Part shown: positions 17,710-27,493 of the stretch, in pieces | Layout: each line of letters starts with the position of its first letter | Numbering within the stretch: position 1 is the stretch's first letter | NCBI GenBank assembly: GCA_021298835.1 | Contig: JAJTHG010000027.1 | Span: 1-64,000, forward strand | Reading direction: 5' to 3' | DNA: 64,000 bases | From: Gemmatimonadota bacterium | Lineage (GTDB): Bacteria; Gemmatimonadota; Gemmatimonadetes; Gemmatimonadales; Gemmatimonadaceae | The notes under the pieces: generated by a model | What the model was told of the DNA's origin: nothing | The model's input: the letters and a program-made list of their open reading frames with translations, nothing else | Database searches by the model: none | Position numbers and translations under genes: made by a program

Positions 17710-18864
17710 TCACCAACGGTACGAAGCGCCGCTGCCGGTGTTGAAGAGCACGACTTCCGCATCGCGTGCGAGCCGGCCCTCGGCGACGAGGCGCTCGAGT
17801 ACCGCGAGCGCGCAGCCGCCCTCCGGCGCGGCATCCACGCCGGTGGCCGCCGCGAGCCGCGCCGTGGCCTCGCGCATGACGTCGTCGGGGACGGCCATCG
17901 CGTCGCCGTGCGACTCGCGCAGGGTGCGAAGGACGAGCCGGTCGCCGAGCGGCCCGGGCACGCGCAGTCCCGCGGCATAGGTGACCGGATGCGGCTCGGG
18001 CGTCGCGGCCTCTGCCCCGGCATGGAAGGCCGTCGTGAGCGGGGCGCAGCCGGCCGCCTGCGCGATGATCATCCGCGGCAGCGGGGCGTCGGCCGGCAGC
18101 CACCCATTGGCGCGCATTTCGCCGAAGGCCTTCCAGATCCCGATCGTCCCCTCGCCCCCGCCGGTAGGGTACACGACGGCGTCCGGCAGTCGCCATCCGA
18201 GCTGCTCGGCCACCTCGTAGCCCATCGTCTTCATCCCCTCCACGCGATACGGCTCGCGCACCGTGGCGACGTTGAACCAGCCGTGTTCCTGCGCATGGGC
18301 GTTGGCCAGCTTGCCGCAGTCGCCGATATGGCCGTCGATCGTCACGAGCTCGACGCCCATCGCGCGGATCGATCCGAGAATCGGCGGGGGCGTCGTCTCG
18401 GGCGCCCAGATGCGCACGCGCAGCCCCGCCGCCCGGGCGTAGGCCGCCAGCGCCGCCCCGGCGTTCCCGGCGGTGGGCACCACGACGCCGGGGACGCCAA
18501 GCGCGCGCGCGCGCGTCACGGCGAGCGCCATGCCGCGCGCCTTGAAGCTCGCGGTCGGGTTCACCCCCTCGTCCTTGATCCACAGCCGCCGCACCCCGAC
18601 CGCGCGCGCCAGCGCCGGCGCCTCGAGGAGCGGGGTCATCCCCTCACCGAGCGTGACCACCGGCTCGCCGTCCCGGAGTGGCAGCACGTCCGCATAGCGA
18701 TAGAGCGACCACGGCGCGTCGGCGGGGCGCTCGCGGCGCGTGCCGGTGGCGGCCACGTGCACCATCACCGGCTGCTGGCACGACGGGCAGAGCCCCGTGA
18801 GGACGGTGCCCGATCCGGTCCAGCGACAGGTGGGCGAGGAGCACGCGAGCGACCACTGCGGCAT
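17710..18864 (-). CDS. thrC: Threonine synthase
   Basis: PLP enzyme of 384 residues that converts O-phosphohomoserine to threonine. The N terminus carries a zinc-ribbon (Cys8, Cys13, Cys26, Cys29), as in the short bacterial and archaeal class. The PLP lysine is Lys108 in NPTASFKARGM, the phosphate loop is GNAGAA, and a C-terminal TGSG is present. A related cysteate synthase or threonine dehydratase could share the fold, but the zinc-ribbon and length favour threonine synthase. It lies 7 bases after uvrC. Confidence 0.85.
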   Translation of the reverse strand: MPQWSLACSSPTCRWTGSGTVLTGLCPSCQQPVMVHVAATGTRRERPADAPWSLYRYADVLPLRDGEPVVTLGEGMTPLLEAPALARAVGVRRLWIKDEGVNPTASFKARGMALAVTRARALGVPGVVVPTAGNAGAALAAYARAAGLRVRIWAPETTPPPILGSIRAMGVELVTIDGHIGDCGKLANAHAQEHGWFNVATVREPYRVEGMKTMGYEVAEQLGWRLPDAVVYPTGGGEGTIGIWKAFGEMRANGWLPADAPLPRMIIAQAAGCAPLTTAFHAGAEAATPEPHPVTYAAGLRVPGPLGDRLVLRTLRESHGDAMAVPDDVMREATARLAAATGVDAAPEGGCALAVLERLVAEGRLARDAEVVLFNTGSGASYRW

Positions 18865-18871
18865 GACGTCG

Positions 18872-20734
18872 TCAGGAAGAAGGGAGATCGTCGGTGGCGT
18901 CCGGTGCCACCGGCACGAGGCGCGGCGAGGCCGCCAGCGCCGCGAGCACCTTGGCGGCCGAGCGTTCGCTGAAGCCCGGGAGGGCCGCGATCGCCGCCGG
19001 GTCGGCGCGGCGCACCCCGTCGAGCGAGCCGAAGGCCGCCAGCAGCGCGCGGCGCTTCGCCGGCCCGACGCCGGGAATCTCGAGCAGTTCGGAGGTCAGG
19101 GTACGCCGGGCGCGCTTCGCGCGCTGGAACGTGAGCGCGAAGCGGTGCGCCTCGTCGCGGGCCTGCTGCAGCAGCCGCAGTGCCGGCGAACGGCGCGAGA
19201 GCCGGAGGGACTCGGAGCGCCCCGGCACGAAGACCTCCTCTTCGCGCTTCGCCAGCGAGAGGATCGGCAGCCCGTGCAGCCCCAAGGCGTCGAGCGCGTC
19301 CTTGGCGGCGCCGAGCTGCCCCTTGCCGCCGTCAATGACGCACAGGTCGGGCAGCGGCTTCCCCTCCTCGATGCGGCGCCCGAAGTAGCGGCCGACGACT
19401 TCCTTCATCGAGGCGAAGTCGTCGATCCCGTCCACCGTCTTCACCGCGAACTTCCGGTACTCGCCGCGCCGCGGGCGCCCGTTCTCGAACCACACGGCGC
19501 TCGCCACGGTGTCCTTGCCCTGCGCGTGTGAGATGTCGAAGCACACCAGCGCGCGCGGCACGACCGTGAGGCCCAGTTCGCGCTGCAGCTCGTACACCGG
19601 GTTCGTCGCCCGCTCTTCCGCCTCCGACGAGGCGAGCTTGAACTCCTCGAGGAGGTGGCGGGCGTTCTCCTGCGCGAGGTCCACCAGCTCGCGCTTCGTC
19701 CCCCGCTGCGGCACGTGGAGCCGCGTCCCGGGGATCGCCTGCTCGATCAGTGTGCGGTCCTCGAAGTCGAACGGCACGAGCAGCTCCGCGGCGCGCGCCG
19801 CCGAGGGGACGTACTGCCGCACGAGGTACGCCGACAGGATGTCCGCCTCTGCCTCGCCCTCGACGTGCTCGAGGAGCCGATGGTCGCGGGCGAGGAGCGC
19901 CCCGCCCCGGATCCGCAGCACCGCCACGCACGCGTCGTCGCCGTCGCGCGCGAAGCCCACGACGTCGCGGTCGCCGCCGTCCACCTCGAGCACGACCGTC
20001 GGCTCCTCCATCTTCTCGAGGTGCCGGAGCGAGTCGCGCAGCTCGGCGGCGCGCTCGAAGTCCATCGCGTCGGCCGCCTCGTGCATCCGCTGGCGGACGC
20101 GGGTCACCACCTCGGTCGCGCGTCCGTCGAGAAACAGCACGACCTCGTCGATCATCGCCCGGTAGTCGGCCTCGGTCTGCGCGCCGATGCAGGGCGCCTT
20201 GCAGCGACCGATGTGCCAGTCCAGGCAGGCCCGCTCGGGCAGCTCCCGCGGCATGTCGTAGTGGCACGACCGTACGGTGAAGAGGCGCTTGACCACCGTC
20301 AGCGCCCGTCGCATCGCACCGACGTCAGTGTAGGGGCCGAAGTAGCGCGACCCGTCCTGCTCGAGCCGGCGCGTCACGATCACGCGCGGGAACGGCTCGT
20401 GCAGCGTGACCTTGATGTAGGGGTACGACTTGTCGTCGCGCAGCGCGATGTTGAAGCGCGGTCGGTGCTCCTTGATGAGACTGTTCTCGAGGATCAGCGC
20501 GTGCGCCTCCGTGGGGACGACGATCGTCTCGACGTCGGCCGCCGCGCGCATGAGCGCCCGCGTCTTCACGCTCTCCAGGTGGTCCGACCCCACGTACTGG
20601 CGCACCCGCGAGCGCAGGCGCTTGGCCTTGCCGACGTACAGGACCGTTCCCTCGGCGTCCTTCCAGAGATAGACGCCGGGGGAGTCGGGGAGGTGCGGCA
20701 GCTTGGCCGCGATCGGATCCGGCACCGGGGGCAC
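18872..20734 (-). CDS. uvrC: Excinuclease ABC subunit C
   Basis: Nucleotide excision repair nuclease of 620 residues that makes both incisions around a UvrB-marked lesion. Domains in order: GIY-YIG nuclease (GVYLW at 20-24, LYVGKAK at 32-38), a cysteine-bearing linker (CLDWHIGRCKAPC), UVR motif at about 205-240, RNase H-like nuclease (VCFDISHAQGKDTVAS, later CVIDGGKGQL), and a C-terminal helix-hairpin-helix pair. GTG 20734 is chosen; GTG 20725 in the same frame is also possible. The frame is open far upstream, inside the antisense of murJ, but only this part is UvrC. Confidence 0.97.
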   Translation of the reverse strand: MPPVPDPIAAKLPHLPDSPGVYLWKDAEGTVLYVGKAKRLRSRVRQYVGSDHLESVKTRALMRAAADVETIVVPTEAHALILENSLIKEHRPRFNIALRDDKSYPYIKVTLHEPFPRVIVTRRLEQDGSRYFGPYTDVGAMRRALTVVKRLFTVRSCHYDMPRELPERACLDWHIGRCKAPCIGAQTEADYRAMIDEVVLFLDGRATEVVTRVRQRMHEAADAMDFERAAELRDSLRHLEKMEEPTVVLEVDGGDRDVVGFARDGDDACVAVLRIRGGALLARDHRLLEHVEGEAEADILSAYLVRQYVPSAARAAELLVPFDFEDRTLIEQAIPGTRLHVPQRGTKRELVDLAQENARHLLEEFKLASSEAEERATNPVYELQRELGLTVVPRALVCFDISHAQGKDTVASAVWFENGRPRRGEYRKFAVKTVDGIDDFASMKEVVGRYFGRRIEEGKPLPDLCVIDGGKGQLGAAKDALDALGLHGLPILSLAKREEEVFVPGRSESLRLSRRSPALRLLQQARDEAHRFALTFQRAKRARRTLTSELLEIPGVGPAKRRALLAAFGSLDGVRRADPAAIAALPGFSERSAAKVLAALAASPRLVPVAPDATDDLPSS

Positions 20735-20766
20735 GGCGGGAAATCTACCGGCCCCGGGCGGCGGGG

Positions 20767-22377
20767 TCAGCGCCGCCGCAGGCGCGCGACCAACGCGTTC
20801 GCCTCGGCGACGCCCGCCGCGGCCGTCAGCAGCAGGTAGGCCGCGCCGTAGGTCCCGAGCGTGAGGAGGGCGCGGACGACGGGGCCCGACCCCGGCAGCA
20901 GCGCCGCGACGCCGAGGGCGGCCCCCGCCGACACCCCCGCCATCCCCCACAGGCGCAGCAGCGATCCGGCGGAGACGCGCACGTCGCCGATCCGCGCCGC
21001 GAGCGACCGGCGCAGCATCAGGAACTCGACGATCGCCGCAAGCCCCGCCCCAGCCGTGAGCCCGGCCACGCCCCACATGGCCGCCAGGCCGAGCGCCGAG
21101 CGCACCGGGAAGGCGAGCAGGAGCCCGAAGGCCAGCGTGAGACCGACCCGCAACAGCGCCACCCGCATCGGCACCCGCGGCTGCCGCAGTGCGTACCACG
21201 CCGAGGCGTACAGGCGGCCCATCGTGCCCGCCACGAGGCCGATCGCCGAACCGGCGAGGATCGCCCAGACCCAGCGCGCATCGGCGGCGGTGAAGCGACC
21301 GCCCTGATAGACGAGCGCCACCACATGCCCGCCCAACGCGAGGAACGCCACCGCCGACGGCACCACGAAATACGCCACGCGCCCGAGCGCCGTGCGCAGC
21401 CGGCCGCGCAGCGCCGCCGCCACCGCGTCGGCCTCTCCGAACTCGCTCGCCATCGCCGGCAATTCCGCGGCGGAAACCGACATGCCGAACAGCGAGACCG
21501 GCAGCATGTACAGCAACTGCGCGTACCCCATCGCCGCGACCGCGCCCGGGGCGACCAGCGACGCCAGCACGGCGTCGAGCCAACCGGAGAGCTGCGTCAC
21601 GCCGCGCCCCGCCACCACCGGGCCGAAGCTGCGGAAGGTCGCCCGGACCCCCTCGCGTCGCGCGTCGAACGACAGGCGCAACGTGCGGCACAGCAGCAGC
21701 ACCCCCGGCAGTTGCACCGCGAGTTGCAGGGCGCTGCCGGCCACCGACCCCCACGCCACGATGCGGACGAGTGCGTCCGGGCCCGTGCGCTCGCCCCAGC
21801 CGAGCAGTGCCGCGATCATCGCCGCGTTCCACGCCACCGGTGCGAGGTACGACCACAGGAAACGGCCGTGGCTGTTGAGGATCCCGAGCGCCCAGGCAGA
21901 AAGCGCCAGCAGGGCCGCCCCCGGGAAGAGGATGCGGACGAGCGACGTCGCCAGCGCCTGCTTCTCCGCCGGGAACCCGGGGGCGAGCACTGCCACGAGC
22001 GCCGGCGCCGCCAGCACCCCCACCAGCACGAGCGCCGACATGCCCAGCGCCAGGATGGCGGCCACGGCGCCCGCGACCCGACCGGCCTCCGCCTCGTCGT
22101 GTCGCGCGAGCAGGCCGGCATAGACGGGCACGAACGTCGCCGAGAGCACCCCCTCGCCGAGGAGGTTCTGGAGCAGGTTGGGGACGCGGAACGCGAAGGC
22201 GAACGCGTCGGCCGCGTCGGAGACGCCGAGGTAATGCGTGAACACGCGCTGCCGCACCAGCCCCGCGATCCGGCTGGCAAGGATGCCCGTGGCGACGAGC
22301 GCGGCGCCGAGGCCCGTGTTGCGGACCCGGGCGAGCCGAGCGGTCGGCGACGGAGGGTCGGCGGCGCCGTGGCCCAC
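20767..22377 (-). CDS. murJ: Lipid II flippase MurJ
   Basis: Polytopic membrane protein of about 536 residues in the MviN/MurJ family, which moves lipid II across the inner membrane for peptidoglycan synthesis. Fourteen hydrophobic segments can be traced. Signatures are the N-terminal SRIAGLVRQRVFTHYLG, FRVPNLLQNLLGEG and SATFVPVYA. GTG 22377 is chosen; a TTG six bases earlier is also possible. It follows bshC after 12 bases. Confidence 0.94.
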   Translation of the reverse strand: MGHGAADPPSPTARLARVRNTGLGAALVATGILASRIAGLVRQRVFTHYLGVSDAADAFAFAFRVPNLLQNLLGEGVLSATFVPVYAGLLARHDEAEAGRVAGAVAAILALGMSALVLVGVLAAPALVAVLAPGFPAEKQALATSLVRILFPGAALLALSAWALGILNSHGRFLWSYLAPVAWNAAMIAALLGWGERTGPDALVRIVAWGSVAGSALQLAVQLPGVLLLCRTLRLSFDARREGVRATFRSFGPVVAGRGVTQLSGWLDAVLASLVAPGAVAAMGYAQLLYMLPVSLFGMSVSAAELPAMASEFGEADAVAAALRGRLRTALGRVAYFVVPSAVAFLALGGHVVALVYQGGRFTAADARWVWAILAGSAIGLVAGTMGRLYASAWYALRQPRVPMRVALLRVGLTLAFGLLLAFPVRSALGLAAMWGVAGLTAGAGLAAIVEFLMLRRSLAARIGDVRVSAGSLLRLWGMAGVSAGAALGVAALLPGSGPVVRALLTLGTYGAAYLLLTAAAGVAEANALVARLRRR

Positions 22378-22389
22378 GCGCAACCCCGG

Positions 22390-23946
22390 TCAGCGCGCGG
22401 GCAGGACGGCGGCCTCCACGACCGCGTTGGCGTGCGCCGCTGCGGCGGCGCGCAGCGCCACGAGCAGGGGCTCGCCGTGCCGCGCCAGCAGGGGCGCCCA
22501 ACTGAGGGTGCGCTCCTGCCGCCCGCCTCCGGGATGCAGCGCGCCCCGCACGGTGGCCACGTTGCGCAACAGGCCGGTCTCGACCCGCTTCGTCGCGGCC
22601 ACCAGCCGACGCTCGAGCCGCTCGAGCTTGTGCGCCAGCTGTCGCTCGGCCCCGTCGAGTGCCGGCGCCGGGAGCAGCGACGCTCCGGCCTCGCGCAGCT
22701 CTGCCATGCGGGACGCCACGTCGGACCGCAGCCCCTCGAGGGCGGAGCGGACCCCGGGGGGCATCGCGCGGCGCGCGACCGCACCCTCTGCCACCCCCGC
22801 GTTGCGGACGGCGGTCTGGTCGAGCGCGAGGCGCTCGAGCAGCCGCTGCACGTGCGGTTCGACGACCGTCCCGCTCCACCGGGGCACCGCGAGCGGCGCC
22901 GGCCAGCCGAGCGCCTCGGCGACCGCGGTAACCTGAGCGAAGTACGCGAGTTCGCCGGGCCCCGCGACGTACGCGACCGTCGGCAACAGCACGCGCTCGA
23001 CGACCGGACGCAGCAGCACCGTCGGCGAGAGCGATCCTTCGGGGGCGCGCCGGGCCGCGTCCGGCCCCTCGGCAACGCCGAAGCGACGCCGCGTGCCGTC
23101 GCCCCACGACCACACCAGCGAGAGCCGCTCCACGTCTTGCACCTGCGGTGCGTAGCCGGCGGCGCGGATCGCGTCGCTGCGCGCGCGCAGGGCGCGCGCG
23201 ATCGGCTCGGCGTTCGCCAGCGCCCGACGCAGCGGTCCGCCGGCCGCCTGACGCAGGCTGTCGTCCCAGGCATCCAGGACCGCGATCCCGAGCGGCTGCA
23301 GCACCGTGCGCAGGAGGCCGACGTAGGCGCTCCCGAGCGTCGCGCCGGCGTGGTGGGAGGCCCGGATCGCCGCCGCCGTGTAGGTGCCCGCACCCGACGC
23401 CGCGCCGGTGAGCAGGGTCTCCAGCGCCGAACCCACGTCGCCGAGCGGCACCTCGGCCAGCGCGCGGCCCACCACCCCCGCCGGTGCCTCGAGCGACAGC
23501 GTTCGCACCCCGCCGGGCAGGGCGACCGCCGCATGGCGGGCCTCCTCGAAGTCGGTGTCATCGGTGGCGGCCCAGAACACCGGGGCGGCCGGCACCCCGG
23601 TGGCGGACTCGATCGCGTCGGCGAGCGCCAGGGCGGTGAGCGCCTTGTACAGTGTGTAGAGCGGTCCGCCGAAGAACCCGGCCTGCTGGCCGGTCGTGAC
23701 GACCACGCCTTGCGCGTCGGCGACCCGTTGCAGCCGCTGTGCCGCCGTCGAACTCAACTGGAGGGCCGGCTCGAGCGGGCCCAGCCAGTCGCGACGGCTG
23801 AAGTCGGCGCGCGCCGCGGCCGCGCGGGCGCGCCATGCTTCCCCGCCGACCGGCCGCGGCACGAACCAGGGCGAACCACCCTCGAGGGCCAGCCGCGACA
23901 GGGGACTGCCGGCGAGCGGCTCCGGAATGACCTGCGGGATCTTCAC
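22390..23946 (-). CDS. bshC: Bacillithiol biosynthesis cysteine ligase BshC
   Basis: Protein of 518 residues that adds cysteine to glucosaminyl-malate, the last step of bacillithiol synthesis. The family core VVVTTGQQAGFFGGPLYT and the adjacent FWAATDDTDFEEA are intact, and a long coiled-coil arm is predicted near residues 385-455. The start is GTG 23946. BshA and BshB are not in the window. It lies 57 bases after rlmH. Family assignment is firm; use of bacillithiol by this organism is inferred from it. Confidence 0.92.
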   Translation of the reverse strand: MKIPQVIPEPLAGSPLSRLALEGGSPWFVPRPVGGEAWRARAAAARADFSRRDWLGPLEPALQLSSTAAQRLQRVADAQGVVVTTGQQAGFFGGPLYTLYKALTALALADAIESATGVPAAPVFWAATDDTDFEEARHAAVALPGGVRTLSLEAPAGVVGRALAEVPLGDVGSALETLLTGAASGAGTYTAAAIRASHHAGATLGSAYVGLLRTVLQPLGIAVLDAWDDSLRQAAGGPLRRALANAEPIARALRARSDAIRAAGYAPQVQDVERLSLVWSWGDGTRRRFGVAEGPDAARRAPEGSLSPTVLLRPVVERVLLPTVAYVAGPGELAYFAQVTAVAEALGWPAPLAVPRWSGTVVEPHVQRLLERLALDQTAVRNAGVAEGAVARRAMPPGVRSALEGLRSDVASRMAELREAGASLLPAPALDGAERQLAHKLERLERRLVAATKRVETGLLRNVATVRGALHPGGGRQERTLSWAPLLARHGEPLLVALRAAAAAHANAVVEAAVLPAR

Positions 23947-24003
23947 GGCGCGTGGACGTTGGGCGAATGGAGCGGCACCGGCACGCGGGCCGCCGCGCGT
24001 AAA

Positions 24004-24453
24004 CTACTTGTGGTACGGCTCGCCGCGCCGGATGGTGCCCGCGCGGTAGAGTTGCTCGACGAGCACGAGCCGGGCGAGTTCGTGCGGCAGCGTGAAGGGT
24101 GCCAGCGCGAGGCGGCGCTCGGCGGCGGCTTCCACTGCGGGGTCGAGCCCGTGCGCACCGCCGATCAGCAGGGCCACGTCCCGCGCCGCCTCGTGCCACG
24201 CGACGAGCCGACCCGCGAACGCCGGCGAGTCGAGCGCCTCGCCTCGCTCGGCGCACGCCACCAGCCGCGCGCCGCCGGCCGCGTCGCGGAGCCGGTCTCC
24301 TTCGGCGCGCCGGACATGCGCGGGATCGCCTCGCCCCTCCTTCACCTCGCGGACGGCCAGCGGCCAGTAGCGCGCCGCGCGCCGCTCGTACTCCGTGATC
24401 GCCGCGGCCAGCGGCGCGCGGGGAGCCCCCACCACGCAGAGCAGGAGGCGCAC
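24004..24453 (-). CDS. rlmH: 23S rRNA (pseudouridine1915-N3)-methyltransferase
   Basis: SPOUT methyltransferase of 149 residues that modifies helix 69 of 23S rRNA in the 70S ribosome. The trefoil-knot signature LIGGAHGLDP, the stretch LPHELARLVLVEQLYRA and the terminal RGEPYHK are diagnostic. The start is GTG 24453, 18 bases after gdh. Confidence 0.94.
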   Translation of the reverse strand: MRLLLCVVGAPRAPLAAAITEYERRAARYWPLAVREVKEGRGDPAHVRRAEGDRLRDAAGGARLVACAERGEALDSPAFAGRLVAWHEAARDVALLIGGAHGLDPAVEAAAERRLALAPFTLPHELARLVLVEQLYRAGTIRRGEPYHK

Positions 24454-24471
24454 GCCGCCGCCCCGGCGACG

Positions 24472-25779
24472 TCAGGCGTAGATGCCGCGCAGCCGATGGA
24501 CCGTCGCCACGCGCGAGATGGACAGCATGTACGCGGCGGTGCGCATGTTCACCTTGTGCTGCTGCGACAGCTTCAGCACGTCGTGGAACGACCGCGTCAT
24601 GATGTCCTCGAGCCGGGTGTTGACCTCGGCCTCCGACCAGAAGTAGCCGTGGCGATCCTGCACCCACTCGAAGTACGACACCGTCACGCCGCCCGCGTTG
24701 GCCAGAATGTCGGGGATGACGAAGATCCCCTTCTCGTCGAGGATCGCGTCGGCGGCCGCTGACGTCGGCCCGTTGGCCCCCTCGCAGATGATCCGCGCCC
24801 GGATCTTGTCGGCGTTCCGGGTCGTGATCACGTTCTCGAGTGCCGCTGGTACCAGCCCGTCCACGTCGAGGGCGAAGAGCTCGTCGTTCGAGAGCGCATC
24901 GCCGCCGGTGAAGCCCTCGAGGGTGCCGTGCTGGCGCGTCCACTGGATCGCCGCCTGCACGTCCACGCCCCCCTTGTTGTAGCATCCGCCGGCGCGGTCG
25001 GTGATGGCGACGACCTTGCACCCCTCGCGCTCGAGCAGCATCGCGGCCGTCGAGCCGACGTTCCCGAAGCCCTGCACCGCCACCGTCGCGCCCTGCGGCT
25101 TCATGCCGAAGTGCTGCAGGGCCAGCTTGGTCACCACCGTGCAGCCGCGGCCGGTCGCCTCGCGGCGGCCCAGCGACCCGCCCATTTCCACCGGCTTGCC
25201 GGTCACCACCGCCGTCACCGTGTGGCGCATGTGCATGGAGTAGGTGTCCATGACCCAGGCCATCACGCGCTCGTTGGTGTTCACGTCCGGCGCCGGGACG
25301 TCGCTGTCCGGCCCCAGCACCGAGATGATGCCCGCCGTGTACCGCCGAGTCAGCCGCTCGAGTTCGCCGACCGACATCCCCAGCGGGTCGCAGACCACCC
25401 CGCCCTTCGCGCCCCCGAAGGGGATGTTCACCACCGCGCACTTCCACGCCATCCACGCCGCCAGAGCGGTGACCTCCTCGAGCGTGACCGCCATGTCGAA
25501 GCGGATGCCGCCCTTCCCCGGGCCCCGCGATGTGTTGTACAGCACGCGATGGCCGGTGAACACCTCGACCTCCCCGTTGTCCATCAGCACCGGAACGGAC
25601 ACCGTGATCTGCTTCTCGGCGTGCCGCAGCACCTTGTACAGGCCGGGCTCGAGGTCGAGCAACTCGGCCGCCCGGTCGAAGCGGGACATCATCGCCTCGA
25701 ACGGATTCTCTTCGGCCAGGAACCGGTCCTTGTCGGGCCGGACGATACGATCGGTCGGAAGTCGCAGGTCGGAAGCCAT
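24472..25779 (-). CDS. gdh: Glu/Leu/Phe/Val dehydrogenase (glutamate dehydrogenase)
   Basis: NAD(P)-dependent dehydrogenase of 435 residues that interconverts glutamate and 2-oxoglutarate plus ammonia. Catalytic Lys125 is in PFGGAKGGV, Asp165 in PAPDVNT, and the nucleotide fold starts at GFGNVGS (237-243). [10 protein letters not shown] (85-94) also matches. The frame runs 44 codons further upstream, but similarity begins at ATG 25779. It follows lpxK after 25 bases and may be read from the envelope operon. Confidence 0.94.
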   Translation of the reverse strand: MASDLRLPTDRIVRPDKDRFLAEENPFEAMMSRFDRAAELLDLEPGLYKVLRHAEKQITVSVPVLMDNGEVEVFTGHRVLYNTSRGPGKGGIRFDMAVTLEEVTALAAWMAWKCAVVNIPFGGAKGGVVCDPLGMSVGELERLTRRYTAGIISVLGPDSDVPAPDVNTNERVMAWVMDTYSMHMRHTVTAVVTGKPVEMGGSLGRREATGRGCTVVTKLALQHFGMKPQGATVAVQGFGNVGSTAAMLLEREGCKVVAITDRAGGCYNKGGVDVQAAIQWTRQHGTLEGFTGGDALSNDELFALDVDGLVPAALENVITTRNADKIRARIICEGANGPTSAAADAILDEKGIFVIPDILANAGGVTVSYFEWVQDRHGYFWSEAEVNTRLEDIMTRSFHDVLKLSQQHKVNMRTAAYMLSISRVATVHRLRGIYA

Positions 25780-25804
25780 GACGCTCGCTGGAAGGGGCGG
25801 CGGG

Positions 25805-26845
25805 TCAGCCCGCCGGAGCCACGGATGCGTTCGCGCGGGCCGCGAGCACGGCAGCCAGCACCCCATCGAGCGCCGGACCGCCGTCCTCCACGACGACGCG
25901 TTGGGAAACATACCAGAGCGGAGGGGCCGTGCGAGGCCACCGCGGGGAGAGCTTGACAGCGTCCTTGAGGGTCGTCACCACGGGTCGGGCACCCGCCTCG
26001 CGAACGAGCGCCGCCACGTCCGCCTCAGTGTATGGATGGTGATCGGCGAAGGCGCGCAGTTGCACACGAGCCCCTCCGGCTCGCAGCTGCTCGGCGAACG
26101 CCCGGGGGTCGCCGACCCCCGCCACCGCGAGCACGTCCTGGTCGGCCAGGGTGTCGAGCCGGCGTGACGCGCCGGGCGCGTCGGCGCGCACCAGCGCATC
26201 GGGCACCAGGTGCACGATCGCCACCGGCACCCCCGGTGCCACGCGTGTCGCCCAGCCAGCCACGCGCAACGCCGCCTCCGCCCCCGCCGCCTTGCGAGTC
26301 ACCACGATCGCCGTCGCGCGCCGCAGCCCCGCAGGCGACTCGCGCCACGGCCCGGCCGGCAGCACCGCCAGGTCCGGGCGCCACCGATCGGCGCTCACCA
26401 GCACGAGGTCGGCGATCCGCCGAGCCCGCCGATGCTGGAACGCGTCGTCGAGCACCACCACGTCGGCCCCCGTGGCCCGCGCCCGCTGCGCGCCCAACAG
26501 CCGGTCAGGCGTCGCGATGACCGGCACGTCGGGGTTGAGCACCCGATGCACCGCCGGCTCGTCGTCCCCGTAGCCGCGCAGGACGATCGCCGGCCGCGCC
26601 CCCTGCGCGCGCAGCCGCGCCGCGCACCAGGCCGCGACCGGCGTCTTCCCTGTGCCGCCCACCGACAGATTCCCCACGGACAACGCCGGCACCGCCGTCG
26701 CCCGCGCGCGGCCCGGCCACCCGTACCACGCGTTCCGGGCCGACGTCACGGCGTGGTACGCGAGCGACGCCGGCGTCAGCGCCCCGCGCGCGAGCCGGGC
26801 CACCAACCCGTCACCGTACCACACGGCATCCACCCACGACGCCAT
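25805..26845 (-). CDS. lpxK: Tetraacyldisaccharide 4'-kinase
   Basis: Membrane-associated kinase of 346 residues that phosphorylates the 4' position of the lipid A disaccharide. The P-loop is in [15 protein letters not shown] (Gly63-Thr68), and a single N-terminal hydrophobic region precedes it. [11 protein letters not shown] is the family's second signature. Sixth step of the lipid A pathway; it sits last in the bamA-lpx operon, 6 bases after the acyltransferase gene. Confidence 0.95.
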   Translation of the reverse strand: MASWVDAVWYGDGLVARLARGALTPASLAYHAVTSARNAWYGWPGRARATAVPALSVGNLSVGGTGKTPVAAWCAARLRAQGARPAIVLRGYGDDEPAVHRVLNPDVPVIATPDRLLGAQRARATGADVVVLDDAFQHRRARRIADLVLVSADRWRPDLAVLPAGPWRESPAGLRRATAIVVTRKAAGAEAALRVAGWATRVAPGVPVAIVHLVPDALVRADAPGASRRLDTLADQDVLAVAGVGDPRAFAEQLRAGGARVQLRAFADHHPYTEADVAALVREAGARPVVTTLKDAVKLSPRWPRTAPPLWYVSQRVVVEDGGPALDGVLAAVLAARANASVAPAG

Positions 26846-26851
26846 CGGCCG

Positions 26852-27493
26852 TCAGTCCTCGCACCCGATCGCGACGCCGGCCTCGCGCATCGCATCGGCG
26901 ATGCGGGTCAGCGCGGCCTCGGTCTCGACCTCGGCCAGCGGCACCACCGGCGTGTAGGCGTATGTCACGCGCGCGAACGGCTTCGGCACCACGAAACGAT
27001 CCCAACTGCGGAAGACCCACGCCCGGTCGGCATGCACCCGGACGCCGATCAGCGGCACACCCGTCTTCTGCGCCACCTTCACGACGCCCGGCGCCACCGA
27101 GTGCCGCGGGCCGCGCGGGCCGTCCGGCGTCACTGCCACCACCTCCCCGGCCCTCGCCGACTGCACCGCCCGGACCAGGGCCTCCGCCCCGCCCTTGGAC
27201 GACGACCCGCGGATCGGCCGGCTGCCGAAAGCCGCCGCGATGCGGGCGATCAACTCGCCGTCCTGCGACCGGCTGATGATCGCGTGGGCCCCGTCGGGCG
27301 CATGCTCGACCAGCGCCGGCAGCAACTCGCCGTGCCACAGGACCAGCACGATGCCACCGACGGTGCCGTCCGCCCGACGCCGCGCCGCGTCGAACCCGGC
27401 GCGCGCCTGACGGTCGCGGCGCCACGTCCACGCCAGCAGCCGGATGATCCACGTGCCGACGTGCGCGGCGGCCGTCACCTGCCATGGCTTCAC
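26852..27493 (-). CDS. DUF374 lysophospholipid acyltransferase family protein
   Basis: Protein of 213 residues of the DUF374 branch of PlsC-type acyltransferases. The active-site histidine is His54 in VLWHGELLPAL, followed by a GSSSKGGAEAL motif (96-106) and TPDGPRGPRH (122-131). It lacks the strict HX4D of LpxL. DUF374 genes often sit beside lpxK or waaA, so secondary acylation of lipid A or a precursor is a reasonable guess, unproven. GTG 27493 overlaps the lpxB stop as GTGA. Confidence 0.85.
   Translation of the reverse strand: MKPWQVTAAAHVGTWIIRLLAWTWRRDRQARAGFDAARRRADGTVGGIVLVLWHGELLPALVEHAPDGAHAIISRSQDGELIARIAAAFGSRPIRGSSSKGGAEALVRAVQSARAGEVVAVTPDGPRGPRHSVAPGVVKVAQKTGVPLIGVRVHADRAWVFRSWDRFVVPKPFARVTYAYTPVVPLAEVETEAALTRIADAMREAGVAIGCED

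Noticed and set aside
21325-24762. Very long open frame on the plus strand (1145 residues)
   Set aside because: It is antisense to murJ, bshC and rlmH, is rich in Arg and His, and has no domain; high GC leaves few stops.
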